DNA of 64,000 nt, from NCBI GenBank assembly GCA_002279935.1, contig NCCZ01000003.1:1-64000 (forward strand), written 5' to 3'. The notes under the pieces were generated by a model. That model had not been told where the DNA came from, searched no databases, and saw only the letters and a program-made list of their open reading frames with translations. Origin of the DNA: Hyphomicrobium sp. 12-62-95. Lineage in GTDB: Bacteria > Pseudomonadota > Alphaproteobacteria > Rhizobiales > Hyphomicrobiaceae. The translations under genes and the position numbers were made by a program. Below, one piece after another: positions 46,518 through 55,900 of the stretch. Each line of letters starts with the position of its first letter. Within the stretch, counting starts at the first letter, position 1.

Positions 46518-46868
46518 ATGCGCGAAGAAGTTCGTCAGAAATTCGAACGCGAGGTCCGCAAACAGTGGATCGCGCGCGGGGCCATGGCTGCCGGCTTTCT
46601 TGTGGTCATGGCGGCAGCCCTGTGGTTCACTGACCTCGACGCCCACGTTGAAAAGCGCCAGGTTGCCGGCGTGATCGAAAAGATCTCGCCGCTTCCCGGC
46701 GGCATGCCGCAGGCGGTCCAGAACGGCCTCTCCGTCGACGTCAAACTCGCCGACGGCCGCCACGCCGTCGTCATCGCCGAAAAGTCGGCCATCCCCAGCG
46801 TCGGCACGGAAGTCGCCATCGTCGAACACGTCCACGGCTCCGGCCGCACCACCTTCAGCTGGAAATAA
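46518..46868 (+). CDS. Small single-span membrane protein
   Basis: This 116-residue protein has a charged N-terminus (MREEVRQKFEREVRKQW), one membrane helix (GAMAAGFLVVMAAALWF), and a beta-rich periplasmic part (VAGVIEKISPLPGG; ADGRHAVVIAEK; GRTTFSW). It probably sits in the inner membrane with the C-terminus outside. The start is 17 bases after ecm, so it may be co-transcribed. The family is unknown. Confidence 0.65.
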   Translation: MREEVRQKFEREVRKQWIARGAMAAGFLVVMAAALWFTDLDAHVEKRQVAGVIEKISPLPGGMPQAVQNGLSVDVKLADGRHAVVIAEKSAIPSVGTEVAIVEHVHGSGRTTFSWK

Positions 46869-46897
46869 GAGGGCGCCAGCCGCCCACGAGGCGGATC

Positions 46898-47389
46898 ATG
46901 CATCTGCGCACTGCAACAGCCGAAGACGGCCCCCACATCACCGCGCTTTTGCAGCGCTGTTACCCCGTGCTCATGGCCTCTGCCTATGAGCCCGTCGCGC
47001 TTGCTGCCGCATTGCCGCTGATGACACGGGCCAACCCGGCCCTACTGGCAACCGGCACGTATTACGTCGTCGAACAGCAGGGAAAAATCGTCGGCGCCGG
47101 CGGTTGGACCCGGGACAAACCCGGCGGCGGTGGTATCGATGGCCAAACAGGGCATATCCGCCATTTCGCCACCGACCCAGACCACGTGCGCCAAAGGATC
47201 GGCCGCGCACTCATCGAACGCTGCCTCGCGGACGCCCGCGAAGCGGGTCTGAGCCAGATGGAGTGCTTCGCCAGCCTCAATGCCGTCGCGTTTTACGCCG
47301 CGTCCGGCTTCGAACCCCTCGGTCCCCTAGACATCCGGATCGGCGGCACGGTCCCGTTGCCGTCCCTCCACATGCGCCGCCGCCTCTAA
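46898..47389 (+). CDS. GNAT-family N-acetyltransferase
   Basis: This 163-residue protein is a GNAT acetyltransferase. It shows IRHFATDPDHVRQRIGRALIERCLADAR-like sequence with the acetyl-CoA loop (RQRIGRAL) and the ending FYAASGFEPLGP typical of the fold. The substrate is unknown. It lies 30 bases after the small membrane-protein gene on the same strand and is followed by tRNA-Leu. Confidence 0.85.
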   Translation: MHLRTATAEDGPHITALLQRCYPVLMASAYEPVALAAALPLMTRANPALLATGTYYVVEQQGKIVGAGGWTRDKPGGGGIDGQTGHIRHFATDPDHVRQRIGRALIERCLADAREAGLSQMECFASLNAVAFYAASGFEPLGPLDIRIGGTVPLPSLHMRRRL

Positions 47390-47457
47390 TGCGGGCCAGA
47401 CGGTCCGTTGACGGCTCGGATTGCGGGCTATAGAACGCCGGTTCACTGTCACGGCAA

Positions 47458-47542
47458 GCCCCGATGGCGGAACGGTAGACGCGGCAGACTCAAAATCTGC
47501 TACTCACAAGGTGTGGGGGTTCGAGTCCCTCTCGGGGCACCA
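47458..47542 (+). tRNA. tRNA-Leu (CAA)
   Basis: An 85-base class II tRNA folds fully. Acceptor arms GCCCCGA/TCGGGGC are followed by encoded ACCA. The anticodon stem GCAGA/TCTGC encloses loop CTCAAAA, giving anticodon CAA for UUG codons. A long variable arm (positions about 47501-47514) fits Leu. The T arm is GGGGG-TTCGAGT-CCCTC with one G-U pair. Confidence 0.97.
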
Positions 47543-47681
47543 GTCCATTAAGTCCGATCTGAGGACGCATCAGAGCCGGGCCTTCCCGTGCGCTGTGACG
47601 CCGTCGCCTCACTACGGCCATCCCCTCACGTTGCGGTGCTTTCCCGGAATGTGGTACCGGAGGTTCTCGCGGAGGGCCCTG

Positions 47682-48827
47682 ATGCATTTGAAGCCCGCTC
47701 TAGCAGCAGTCCTGATCTCAACGTTGGCCGTCGCGCGCCCCGCCGCCGCCGGACCCGCGCTGCTGTTCGACGCCACGGACGGCAAAATTCTATACGCCGA
47801 GGAAATGGACGACCAGTGGCACCCCGCGTCCCTGACCAAGATCATGACGGCTTACCTCGCCTTCAAGGCGATCAGAGCCGGCAAGCTGCGCATGGACGAT
47901 AAGGTCATCTGTTCCGAACTGGCCAACAAGCAGCCGCCTTCCAAGATCGGCCTGCCCATCGGTGGCGAATTGACCGTCGAGACCGCGCTCAAGGCCCTCA
48001 TCATCAAATCCGCCAATGACGTCGCCGTCATGCTGGCGGAAAAGATTTCCGGCACGGAACTGCAGTTTGTCGCCGACATGAACGCCGCCGCCCGCGACCT
48101 TGGCATGACGCGCACCACGTTCTCCAATGCCAACGGCCTGCCGGCTGTCGGCCAGGTCACCACCGCCCGCGATCTGGCCAAACTCGCCCGCGCGGTGGCC
48201 ACCGAGTATCCCGAATATGCCGAATACTGGGCCATGACCCAGATGCGCATCGGCAAGATCCGTCTCGGGTCCCATAACGGGCTGCTCAAGACCTTCGAAG
48301 GCGCCGACGGCCTCAAGACCGGCTTCATCTGCGACAGCGGCTTTAACGTCGTCGCCAGCGCCACCCGCAATGGCCGCCGCCTCATGGCCGTCGTCCTCGG
48401 CGAACCTTCCGGCGGCGACCGCAACGTCCGCGCCGCAAGTCTCCTGGAGCATGGGTTCCAACAACTCGGCTGGAAGCAGATCTTCAATCAGTCGACCATC
48501 GACAACATGCCCGTTCCCGCCGAGGCGAAGGGCCCCATTAGTGTTCGATCGACCATCCAGTCGTGGGACTGCGGCAACGGCAAGCGCAACCCCGCCGTCG
48601 AAGCCCGCCGCGAACGCATCAAGGCGGCCAAGATCAAGCGCGAGAAAGCCAAGAAGGCCGCCGCCCAGAAGAAGGCACCTTCCGGCGCCACGAAGCCGGA
48701 AGCAGCCGTGAAGCCCGCTCCGTCTGGCACAACGCCGGCTAAGCAGTCGTCCGCGACTGGCACATCCGCCGGCTCGGGCGCGGCCAAGCCCGCACCGTCC
48801 GCGGCCACCGCGGCCGGAGCGCCCTAG
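47682..48827 (+). CDS. D-alanyl-D-alanine carboxypeptidase (DacA-like)
   Basis: This 381-residue low-molecular-weight penicillin-binding protein trims the terminal D-Ala of peptidoglycan stem peptides in the periplasm. Its signal peptide (MHLKPALAAVLISTLAVARP) is followed by the motifs SLTK (nucleophile Ser), SAN, and KTG in GADGLKTGF. A C-terminal Lys/Ala-rich tail of about 80 residues replaces the usual amphipathic membrane anchor and may bind the wall or membrane charge. GGAGGG precedes the ATG at 47682. The frame starts further upstream at 47421 inside the tRNA and is not used. Confidence 0.9.
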   Translation: MHLKPALAAVLISTLAVARPAAAGPALLFDATDGKILYAEEMDDQWHPASLTKIMTAYLAFKAIRAGKLRMDDKVICSELANKQPPSKIGLPIGGELTVETALKALIIKSANDVAVMLAEKISGTELQFVADMNAAARDLGMTRTTFSNANGLPAVGQVTTARDLAKLARAVATEYPEYAEYWAMTQMRIGKIRLGSHNGLLKTFEGADGLKTGFICDSGFNVVASATRNGRRLMAVVLGEPSGGDRNVRAASLLEHGFQQLGWKQIFNQSTIDNMPVPAEAKGPISVRSTIQSWDCGNGKRNPAVEARRERIKAAKIKREKAKKAAAQKKAPSGATKPEAAVKPAPSGTTPAKQSSATGTSAGSGAAKPAPSAATAAGAP

Positions 48828-48945
48828 TCAACTCACTGATATTTCGTAATTTTAACGATTATCCGCCGCGCCACGGCGGATAATTCCCGGCTGGCTTTCT
48901 TCTTGCTCTTCGTTGCGCAACACGAAGGAAACGAAAGACAGCAGC

Positions 48946-49185
48946 ATGACGACCGGTTGGCACCCCGAAGAAGATACAACCCCGAGCCCCGCTCCCCGCG
49001 ACGTGGAGTTCATGGCCGCCGTTCTGGAAGGCCGGCACGGTTGGCTTGCCGCCGACGTGGCCGAGTTTTTCTCCACTTACCATAGCCAGCACGGCGACAC
49101 CGGTCGCTCCTGGGCCTGGGCCGGGGTAGCCGAACTGGTGCGGCAACGCTCCGTGCAACGCATCGAACAAGCCGAAGCTCTTTAA
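48946..49185 (+). CDS. Hypothetical small acidic protein
   Basis: This 79-residue protein begins MTTGWHPEEDTTPSPAP and continues with a soluble helical part (VEFMAAVLEGRHGWLAAD; SWAWAGVAELVRQRSVQRIEQA). No signal peptide or membrane span is visible. A second in-frame ATG at 48913 gives an N-terminal extension of 11 residues. The sequence looks protein-like, but no family was recognised. Confidence 0.5.
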   Translation: MTTGWHPEEDTTPSPAPRDVEFMAAVLEGRHGWLAADVAEFFSTYHSQHGDTGRSWAWAGVAELVRQRSVQRIEQAEAL

Positions 49186-49281
49186 TCGGATCATAGGCTG
49201 TCTGCGCTACAACCTTCAGCGTCTAGCTCGACGAACGAACCGTTTTAGCCCCGCGCTCCGCCCCAACCATGGTCCGCCCTT

Positions 49282-50655
49282 GTGATCGCTGACATCCGCA
49301 AAGCGCTGACCGGCCTCGTCCGAGGCAGCGACGACCGCGCCCGCACACAGCGCGACGCCGTCGCCGCCTTCGCGTTGCGCGTTGCGAGCGCCGCGTTGCT
49401 CTATGTCACACAGATCGTCATGGCCCGCTGGATTGGTAGCCACGACTACGGGATCTACGTCTTCGTCTGGACCTGGGTTCTCGTTCTGGGCGGTATCACG
49501 CATTTGGGCATCAACGCCGCGATGATGCGCCTGCTCCCCGAATACAAGGAAAACGGTCACCTCGACCGCTACCGCGCGCTCGTACGCGGCGGCCGCCTCT
49601 TCGCCCTCGCCGCCGGCACACTCGTCGCGGCAGCGGGCATGGCAGGCCTCTATTTCTTCAGCGAACACCTGACCCACGATTACATTTTGCCCGCCTATCT
49701 GGCGCTGATCTGTATTCCGCTCTTCGCGCTCACCGAAGTGCAGGACGGCATCGGCCGCGGGCAAGCCTGGATCTGGGTTGGGCTCCTTCCGCCCTACGTT
49801 TTGCGCCCTGCCCTCGTGCTCGCCGCCATGACGGGCGCCTCGCTCGCCGGTCTTCCCATGACGGCAACGACCGCCGCAGGCGCCGCAATTGTCGCCACCT
49901 GGGGCGCCGCGATTGCGCAGACACTGCTCCTCAATCGCAAGCTCATGAGCGAAGTGGGCAAAGGCCCGCGCAGCTACGAAGTCCGCAACTGGTTCGCCAT
50001 CTCGATCCCGCTCGTGGTCGTCGCCGCCGCCGAACTGATGCTCCAGAACACCGACATTCTGGTCGTGTCGAAGTACATGACGCCGACCGACGTCGCGATC
50101 TACTTCGCCTCCGCCAAGACCATGAGCCTCATCATGTTCGTGCACTATGCGGTCGGCAGCGCGGTCGCCAATCGCTTCGCCGCCCTCAACGCGCGCGGCG
50201 ACACCGAACAACTGCGCGCCTTCGTAAGAGACGCGGTCAACTGGACCTTCTGGCCCTCGCTGGCCGCCGCCGTTGTTATTCTCGCGCTGGGCAAGCCGCT
50301 GCTCTGGCTCTTCGGCCCGCAGTTCGAAGCCGGCTATCCGGTGATGTTTATTCTGGTCATCGGCTTCCTCTTCCGCTCCTCGTTCGGTCCAGCCGAAGTC
50401 CTGCTCTCGATGCTGGGCGAACATCAAGTCTGTGCGGCCGTGCTCGTTGTGTCCGCGCTGTTGAACCTGGCGCTGAACTTCGCCCTCGTCCCGACGTTTG
50501 GATTGATCGGCGCGGCAGTCGCCACCTCGATCGCACTCGCGACCGCCGCTCTGCTCAACTACGTCGTCGCCCGCCGACGCCTTGAGATCGAGATCGCCAT
50601 CTGGCGCAATCTGCCGACGCGCGTCTTTGCGCCCAAGCCCGAGCCGTTGGCGTGA
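49282..50655 (+). CDS. Wzx-like polysaccharide/lipid-linked oligosaccharide flippase
   Basis: This 457-residue protein has about 12-14 membrane helices and the polysaccharide-biosynthesis (MOP/Wzx) fold. N-terminal LYVTQIVMARWIGSHDYGIYVF and C-terminal GLIGAAVATSIALATAALLNYVVA are typical. It would flip lipid-linked glycans across the inner membrane. The start is a GTG at 49282; an ATG at 49269 is in another frame. No glycosyltransferase cluster is next to it, so its substrate is unknown. Confidence 0.85.
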   Translation: MIADIRKALTGLVRGSDDRARTQRDAVAAFALRVASAALLYVTQIVMARWIGSHDYGIYVFVWTWVLVLGGITHLGINAAMMRLLPEYKENGHLDRYRALVRGGRLFALAAGTLVAAAGMAGLYFFSEHLTHDYILPAYLALICIPLFALTEVQDGIGRGQAWIWVGLLPPYVLRPALVLAAMTGASLAGLPMTATTAAGAAIVATWGAAIAQTLLLNRKLMSEVGKGPRSYEVRNWFAISIPLVVVAAAELMLQNTDILVVSKYMTPTDVAIYFASAKTMSLIMFVHYAVGSAVANRFAALNARGDTEQLRAFVRDAVNWTFWPSLAAAVVILALGKPLLWLFGPQFEAGYPVMFILVIGFLFRSSFGPAEVLLSMLGEHQVCAAVLVVSALLNLALNFALVPTFGLIGAAVATSIALATAALLNYVVARRRLEIEIAIWRNLPTRVFAPKPEPLA

Positions 50656-50673
50656 TGGGGTAACCCGCCGCGC

Positions 50674-51324
50674 TCACATCGGTGCGGCGAGCACCAACGT
50701 CCAGAACGATTTGAATTCCGTCTTCGGGTCCTGCACCAGGGCAAGACCCATTTCCGACGCCTCCGGCAGCAACAAGTTCTTGTTGTGCCCCGGGCTTGCG
50801 CGCCAGCCTTTCATCACTTCCTGAAAATCAACCTGGCCCGTGCCGACGTTCTCTGCCGCCAGCCGCGCCTTGTAGCCCGTGCGCTTCACGCGATCCCACG
50901 GATTAGAGCCGTCTGACCCGTAGTGCGAAATGCGATCCCATTTCGACAGATCCCGCGAATGACCCTTCGCCGCCTCCGTCAGCTCCGCATTGAGCTTCAA
51001 CGGCTTCAGCTTGTTGTCGCGCCGGTACTGATTGATGATGTCGCGCGCTTTTTCAGGATCGAGGCTGGTCGACGAATAATCGCGATCCGCCAGCATGCCC
51101 TTGGTGGCGTTCTCATACGTGCCCGTTGGCGCGCGGTCGTTGAGACGCGCCATCTGCACCGGACGGTTTTGTGAGGGTTCTCCGCCGAGCGCGACGCTGG
51201 GCGTTGGGCGCTTGGAGACAGTTGCGGTCTGCCCTTCGGCAAAACCGGATGAAATCGACCCGCTGTTCAAGCTGCAGGCCGTAAGACCGATGGCGGCGAA
51301 CGCCGCGACCGTGACGCGATACAT
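50674..51324 (-). CDS. CAP-domain (SCP/PR1) lipoprotein
   Basis: This 216-residue protein has a lipoprotein signal (FAAIGLTAC, Cys at about residue 17) and a C-terminal CAP domain from about residue 90. Typical motifs are INQYRRDNKLKPL, HSRDLSKWDRISHYGSDGSNPWDRV, ENVGTG and GWRASPGHNKNLL. CAP proteins are often outer-membrane or periplasmic and of uncertain role, some hydrolytic. GAGATC and GGGAG precede the ATG at 51324. The convergent flippase gene ends 18 bases away. Confidence 0.85.
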   Translation of the reverse strand: MYRVTVAAFAAIGLTACSLNSGSISSGFAEGQTATVSKRPTPSVALGGEPSQNRPVQMARLNDRAPTGTYENATKGMLADRDYSSTSLDPEKARDIINQYRRDNKLKPLKLNAELTEAAKGHSRDLSKWDRISHYGSDGSNPWDRVKRTGYKARLAAENVGTGQVDFQEVMKGWRASPGHNKNLLLPEASEMGLALVQDPKTEFKSFWTLVLAAPM

Positions 51325-51741
51325 GATCTCAACTCCCGCCAGATGACGCGCGGTACACTGTCTGACCATCGCAGAGACCCGTTAACTGCCCGTTAATGGT
51401 AAACCGAGCCCAAACCGGAAATGGGCTGCCCCATGCCCCGGTTTGAGAGATTTTTCCGCACGTTCCGGCGCGACCTATCCATCGGCGCCTGCACATCTTT
51501 TTGCCCCTGGATGGTGTCGCGATTTAGGCGGCCCGGCGGCAAACTTCGGCCGTTCGCTGACAAGATTGATGCAAAAGACTCTGCAACTCGAACCCCTCGA
51601 CCGTGGCCAACCGGACTCAGGGTCAGCTCCGACCGCGCCGCCAAGGCCGCCGCCCCTTCCAACGCGTTCATTTCTCTCGCAGAGTTTCCGACCAATGGCC
51701 GGTGATTCGCGCGTCCGGACAGCATGAGGGAGGCCCAACCC
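51325..51741. promoter_or_regulatory. Divergent intergenic region, CAP lipoprotein / winged-helix gene
   Basis: This 417-base region separates the divergent CAP lipoprotein gene and the winged-helix/HerA pair. No convincing gene lies in it; two overlapping ORFs of about 94 codons are not protein-like. GGGAGG at 51728-51733 is the ribosome-binding site of the next gene. Confidence 0.4.
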
Positions 51742-52869
51742 ATGCCCGCACGTGCCGGCGAGGCGGTGATCGAAACCGCCCGCGATGCCGTCGCTGGACC
51801 TGTTGAACATCTGCTGCTCGCCCGCATCGCGTGCGAGGGCGGAGCCACGCGTGCCGACCTGACGCGCGATGCCGGCGCCCTCCTCCAGCACAAACTGTCC
51901 CCAGCCGAGGTCCGCGCCGCCATCGAATCCGGCACGGCTGCACTCGTGCAGCTTGGCCTCGCCAATGAAGCCCGCGGCCGCCTGACCGCCACCGATGCCG
52001 GCCTCAGGGCCGCCGCAGCATTCACCGAAACCGGGTCCACCCCCTTCACGGACTGGGATCAGGTCCGCGACATGGCCCTCGTCGCCAAGGCCCTCGGCCT
52101 CGGCAACGAAGCCGCATCGCGCAAAAAGAGCCTCGCACGGCCCGAAGGCCTGCGCACCGCGATCCTGCAGAAAACCTACGGTCTCAAGGGCAAGAAGAAT
52201 ATTCCCGACGCCAAGCTGCGCGCGCAATTGGCCCTCGTGGCGCTCGAACGCGCCTTCGGCAACAAAATCAAAGCGGGTTTTACGAAAGGCTCCGGCCTGC
52301 CATCGAAAGCCGCGCGCACGCTCGCCGGCCAGTTGGCCGCGTCGCCACGCGAGTTCCCCACCGACGCCAAGCTGATCGCGCAATTGGCTGCTGATGCCGC
52401 CGGTGCCGCGCAAACCGATCCCGATGTGGTGCGCTTGGCCCTCCTGCGCCGCATGATGACGGCGCTGCTCGATGCCGCCCCGGCTATCGCCAAACCGGCC
52501 GCCGCACCCGTACCGCCCGCCCGCCTCGTCGAAAAAGCGGCCAACGACACGACGCCCGCCAAGGGTCCGCCGCCGCGTCCGGGCCTCGAAGACTTCGCTG
52601 CCGCCGTCAAGCGCGCGGCGGCAAAGTCCGCTCACGGTTGGCCCGCAAAAGCATTTATCTCCCACGTCTGGGATCAAGTTCGCGTTGAGCAAGAGATCTG
52701 GGCTCTGTCCGAGATCGAGTTCAAGATCATGCTCACCGAAGCACACCGGCGCGGCGCCGTCGCGCTCGTGACCGCCGATCTCAAAAACAAAGATCTCCGC
52801 CAGGACATCGAACGGTCGGCCACGCCCGACCGCAACACGATCTGGCACTACGTCCGCATTGAAGATTGA
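51742..52869 (+). CDS. Winged-helix-like partner protein of the dual-ATPase gene
   Basis: This protein of 375 residues was not recognised as a named family. The N-terminal 90 residues (VEHLLLARIACEGGATRADLTRDAG ... ALVQLGLANEARGRLTATDAG) look like a winged-helix domain. A middle basic part (AILQKTYGLKGKKNIPDAKLRAQLALVALERAFG) and an Ala/Pro linker follow. The C-terminal 100 residues (WPAKAFISHVWDQVRV ... EFKIMLTEAHRRGAVALVTADLK) look like a second winged-helix domain. There is no signal peptide. The ATG at 51742 is chosen for the GGGAGG site; the frame opens at 51724. The next gene follows after 33 bases, so the two are one unit. It may be the DNA- or partner-binding component. Confidence 0.8.
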   Translation: MPARAGEAVIETARDAVAGPVEHLLLARIACEGGATRADLTRDAGALLQHKLSPAEVRAAIESGTAALVQLGLANEARGRLTATDAGLRAAAAFTETGSTPFTDWDQVRDMALVAKALGLGNEAASRKKSLARPEGLRTAILQKTYGLKGKKNIPDAKLRAQLALVALERAFGNKIKAGFTKGSGLPSKAARTLAGQLAASPREFPTDAKLIAQLAADAAGAAQTDPDVVRLALLRRMMTALLDAAPAIAKPAAAPVPPARLVEKAANDTTPAKGPPPRPGLEDFAAAVKRAAAKSAHGWPAKAFISHVWDQVRVEQEIWALSEIEFKIMLTEAHRRGAVALVTADLKNKDLRQDIERSATPDRNTIWHYVRIED

Positions 52870-52902
52870 AGCGCCGCCTCTTGTTGAGGCGCGCCAAAGG
52901 GT

Positions 52903-55900
52903 ATGGGTCGCATGGGTTTGATTGCAAAAAGCAGCGTGAGCGATGCGCCGAAGGATTGGGCCGCCGACGAATTGGCGCACGCCTTCGAGCACTCGATCAC
53001 GTGGGAAGACGACATCTGGCGCGCCGATCCGGTCGACGTTGGTGAAGTCCATTCCAAGGCGCGCCTGAAGTTTTCTGAAACGCTCCGCTCGGTCGTCGCC
53101 GGCAAGGGCGCCGCCAATCAGGCCCGCATTCTATTGTTCCACGGCCAGTCGGGCGCCGGCAAAACGCATCTGCTGCGCGCGCTGCGCACGTCGTGCCATC
53201 GCACGGGCGAAGCCTACTTCGGCTACGCCCAGATGACGCCCGACATCTCCAACTACGCCGAATACTTCCTGCGCCGCCTCGTCCACTCGCTGGAAAAATC
53301 CTACAATCCCGACACCCCCGGCGAAAGCGCACTCACGCGCCTCACCACCAAACTCGTCTCCGACGGCGCGGTTCTGCCCGCTAAAGATCTCGAACACTTG
53401 CGCGAAGCAGCCCTCGACGAAGACGAACTCGCCCGCCTCGTGCTGCGTTTGGCCGACGACATCGTCGCCGCGCCTAAACTCGCCAACGAAGACCTCGACA
53501 TCAATATCGTCCGCGCGCTGCTGTACCTGGAGCGCCGCGACCCGCGCATCGATCAGCGTGTCCGCCAATATCTCAACGGCCGCCAGCTGACGCCGCTTGC
53601 CCATCAGGCCGTCGCCGCCCTCGACCCCAACACCGGCGAAGACCGCGCCTTCGAAATCATCACCTCGCTCGGCAAGCTCATCTGGACGGTCGAGAAAGCA
53701 GCTCTCGTCTTCGCCATCGATCAGGTCGAAGACCTCCGCTTCTTCGATGACGCCGAAGAGCGCTTCCAGAAGGCGATCCGCGATCTCATCCAGATCGCCA
53801 ACCGCCTGACCAACGCCATCGTCATCGTCTCCTGCCTCGACGATTTCTACGGCCAGGTGCGCGGTGCGCTGCCTCAATCGTATCTTGACCGCATCGAGAA
53901 GTCGGGCCCCGTCGCCCTGCTCGAAAGCCGCACGCAGGAGGAAGCTCGCCTCATCATCGCCCGCCGCCTCCAGCATGAAGCGGAAGCCAAAGCCGGCGGC
54001 CTCGCCTATCCCGATCCGACGCAATTCTTCGGTCCGCAGTTCTTCGAGGAATTCGGCGGCCTCTCCACGCGCCGCCTGCTCGAACACGCCCAATCGCGCC
54101 TGCGCGAAAAGGTCAACGGCGAACCCGAGGAGCGCGAAGAAGACGCCGGCGGCTGGGCCTCCACGCTCGCCTCCGTTCTCGGCGGCATCTTCGGCGATGG
54201 CGACGGCGGCGGATCGCGCACCGCCTCCACGCCGATGGACTACCGCGAAATGTGGGAGCGCTTCCAAAACGCATCCGAAGCTGAAATCCCCTCCGACGAT
54301 CGCGAGATGCTCGACATTCTCACCGCCGGCCTATCGTTGGCGAAAGACGAATGGGGCGGCGACATCGTACTCGCCACCAATCGCCTCGATTTGTCCGACG
54401 ACCTGCCCGCATTCGATCTCGTCATCCGCCATAAGTCGACCGGCCACGCCGCGGAAGCGCGCGTGTTTCTCTGCAATCGCAAGACTCAGGGCGGCGGCCT
54501 GAAACGTCAGCTCGACAAGGTACTGACCTCAATGGCCGGCAAGGCCTGCTTCATGCTGCGCGCTTCTGACTTCCCGCCCAACGGCAAGAACCAGACGGCG
54601 CAGGCCATGCGCAAATTCCGCGAGAGCGGCGGCCGCCAGATCATCGTGCCGATCCCCGATTGGGAGCGCATCATGACGGTGCGCGAATTCCACGCCCACT
54701 ACCGCCAAGATGCCGGCTTCACAGCATGGTTCGAGGACAAGCGCCTCCTCTCCAACATCATGGTTATCATCCAGCTCCTGCGCCTCGATCTCTTGGGCCG
54801 TAGCCTGCCGCGCGCCGCCAAGCCCGACGACAAGGCCGCCCCAGCGGCAGCCGAGGCGCCAACGCTTGCGCCAGCTACGGCCGACGCGCCAGCATCCTCC
54901 CCGGGCGGCTGGACGACGGCCTGGGCCGAAGGCGATGCCGAACCGCTCGCCGCCAACGACGAGCAACTGCCGCTCTCCGTCATTCTCGACGAAAACGGCA
55001 GCGCCGGCTCCATACTCGCCGGACGCGAAAGCGGCGGCCGAGCGCGTCCCGTCACGCTGAATAAAGATGTTCTGAAGCGCCACGCCGCCGTCCTCGGCGG
55101 CTCCGGCTCCGGTAAAACGACGCTCGCCTTGTGCCTCATCGAGCAGCTTCTGCTGCAAGGCATCCCCGCCGTCCTCCTCGACCGTAAGGGCGACTTGTGC
55201 TCCTACGCCAACCCCGATGTCTGGCGCGCCAACGACGACGAATTCACCGAACGCCGCGGCGAACGCGAAAAGCTCGCCGATGCCATTGATGTTGCCGTCT
55301 ATACGCCGGGCCGCGCGTCGGGCCGTCCCATCTCCATCACGCTGCTGCCCAATGGCATCAACGAACTGCCAGAGCACGAACAACAGCTGCTGGCTAACCT
55401 CTCGTCCGCAGCACTCGGTGAAATGCTGCACCTGAAGAACTCCGCCACGCACCAGAAACAGTCCGGCACGCTCTCCGTCGCACTGCGCATCCTGGGCACA
55501 CGCTACAGCCGCGAAGTGACACTCGCCGACTTGATCGCGCTTCTCGAAGACGAGGATCCCGAACTTACCGATCTCACGCAGCGCATGGACCCGTCGGGCA
55601 AGATCCGGCGTGACCTCGTTGCACAGCTCGATAGCTTGCGCCATCGCAACTCCGCCCTCTTCGAAGGCGGCGGCGAAAGCCTGCGCATGGAAAGCCTGCT
55701 GGGCATCGGCCCGTTTGCCCGCGACGGCCGCACGCGCCTGTCGATCATCTACACGGGCTTCCTCGGCGACAACGAGAACATCCTGTTCTGGGTCTCGCAG
55801 TTCCTGTCGGAGGCACTCCGCTTCTGCCAGCGCAACCCCAACGACGAACTGCAGGCCGTGGTCATGTTCGACGAAGCCGACCTCTACATTCCCGCCAACG

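Noticed and set aside
49216..50427. A 403-codon ORF antisense to the flippase gene
   Set aside because: It is a GC-rich antisense shadow. The plus-strand frame encodes clear membrane helices of a known family. The same reasoning removed the long antisense ORFs opposite iorB, lepA, ecm, ppk2 and the HerA-like gene.
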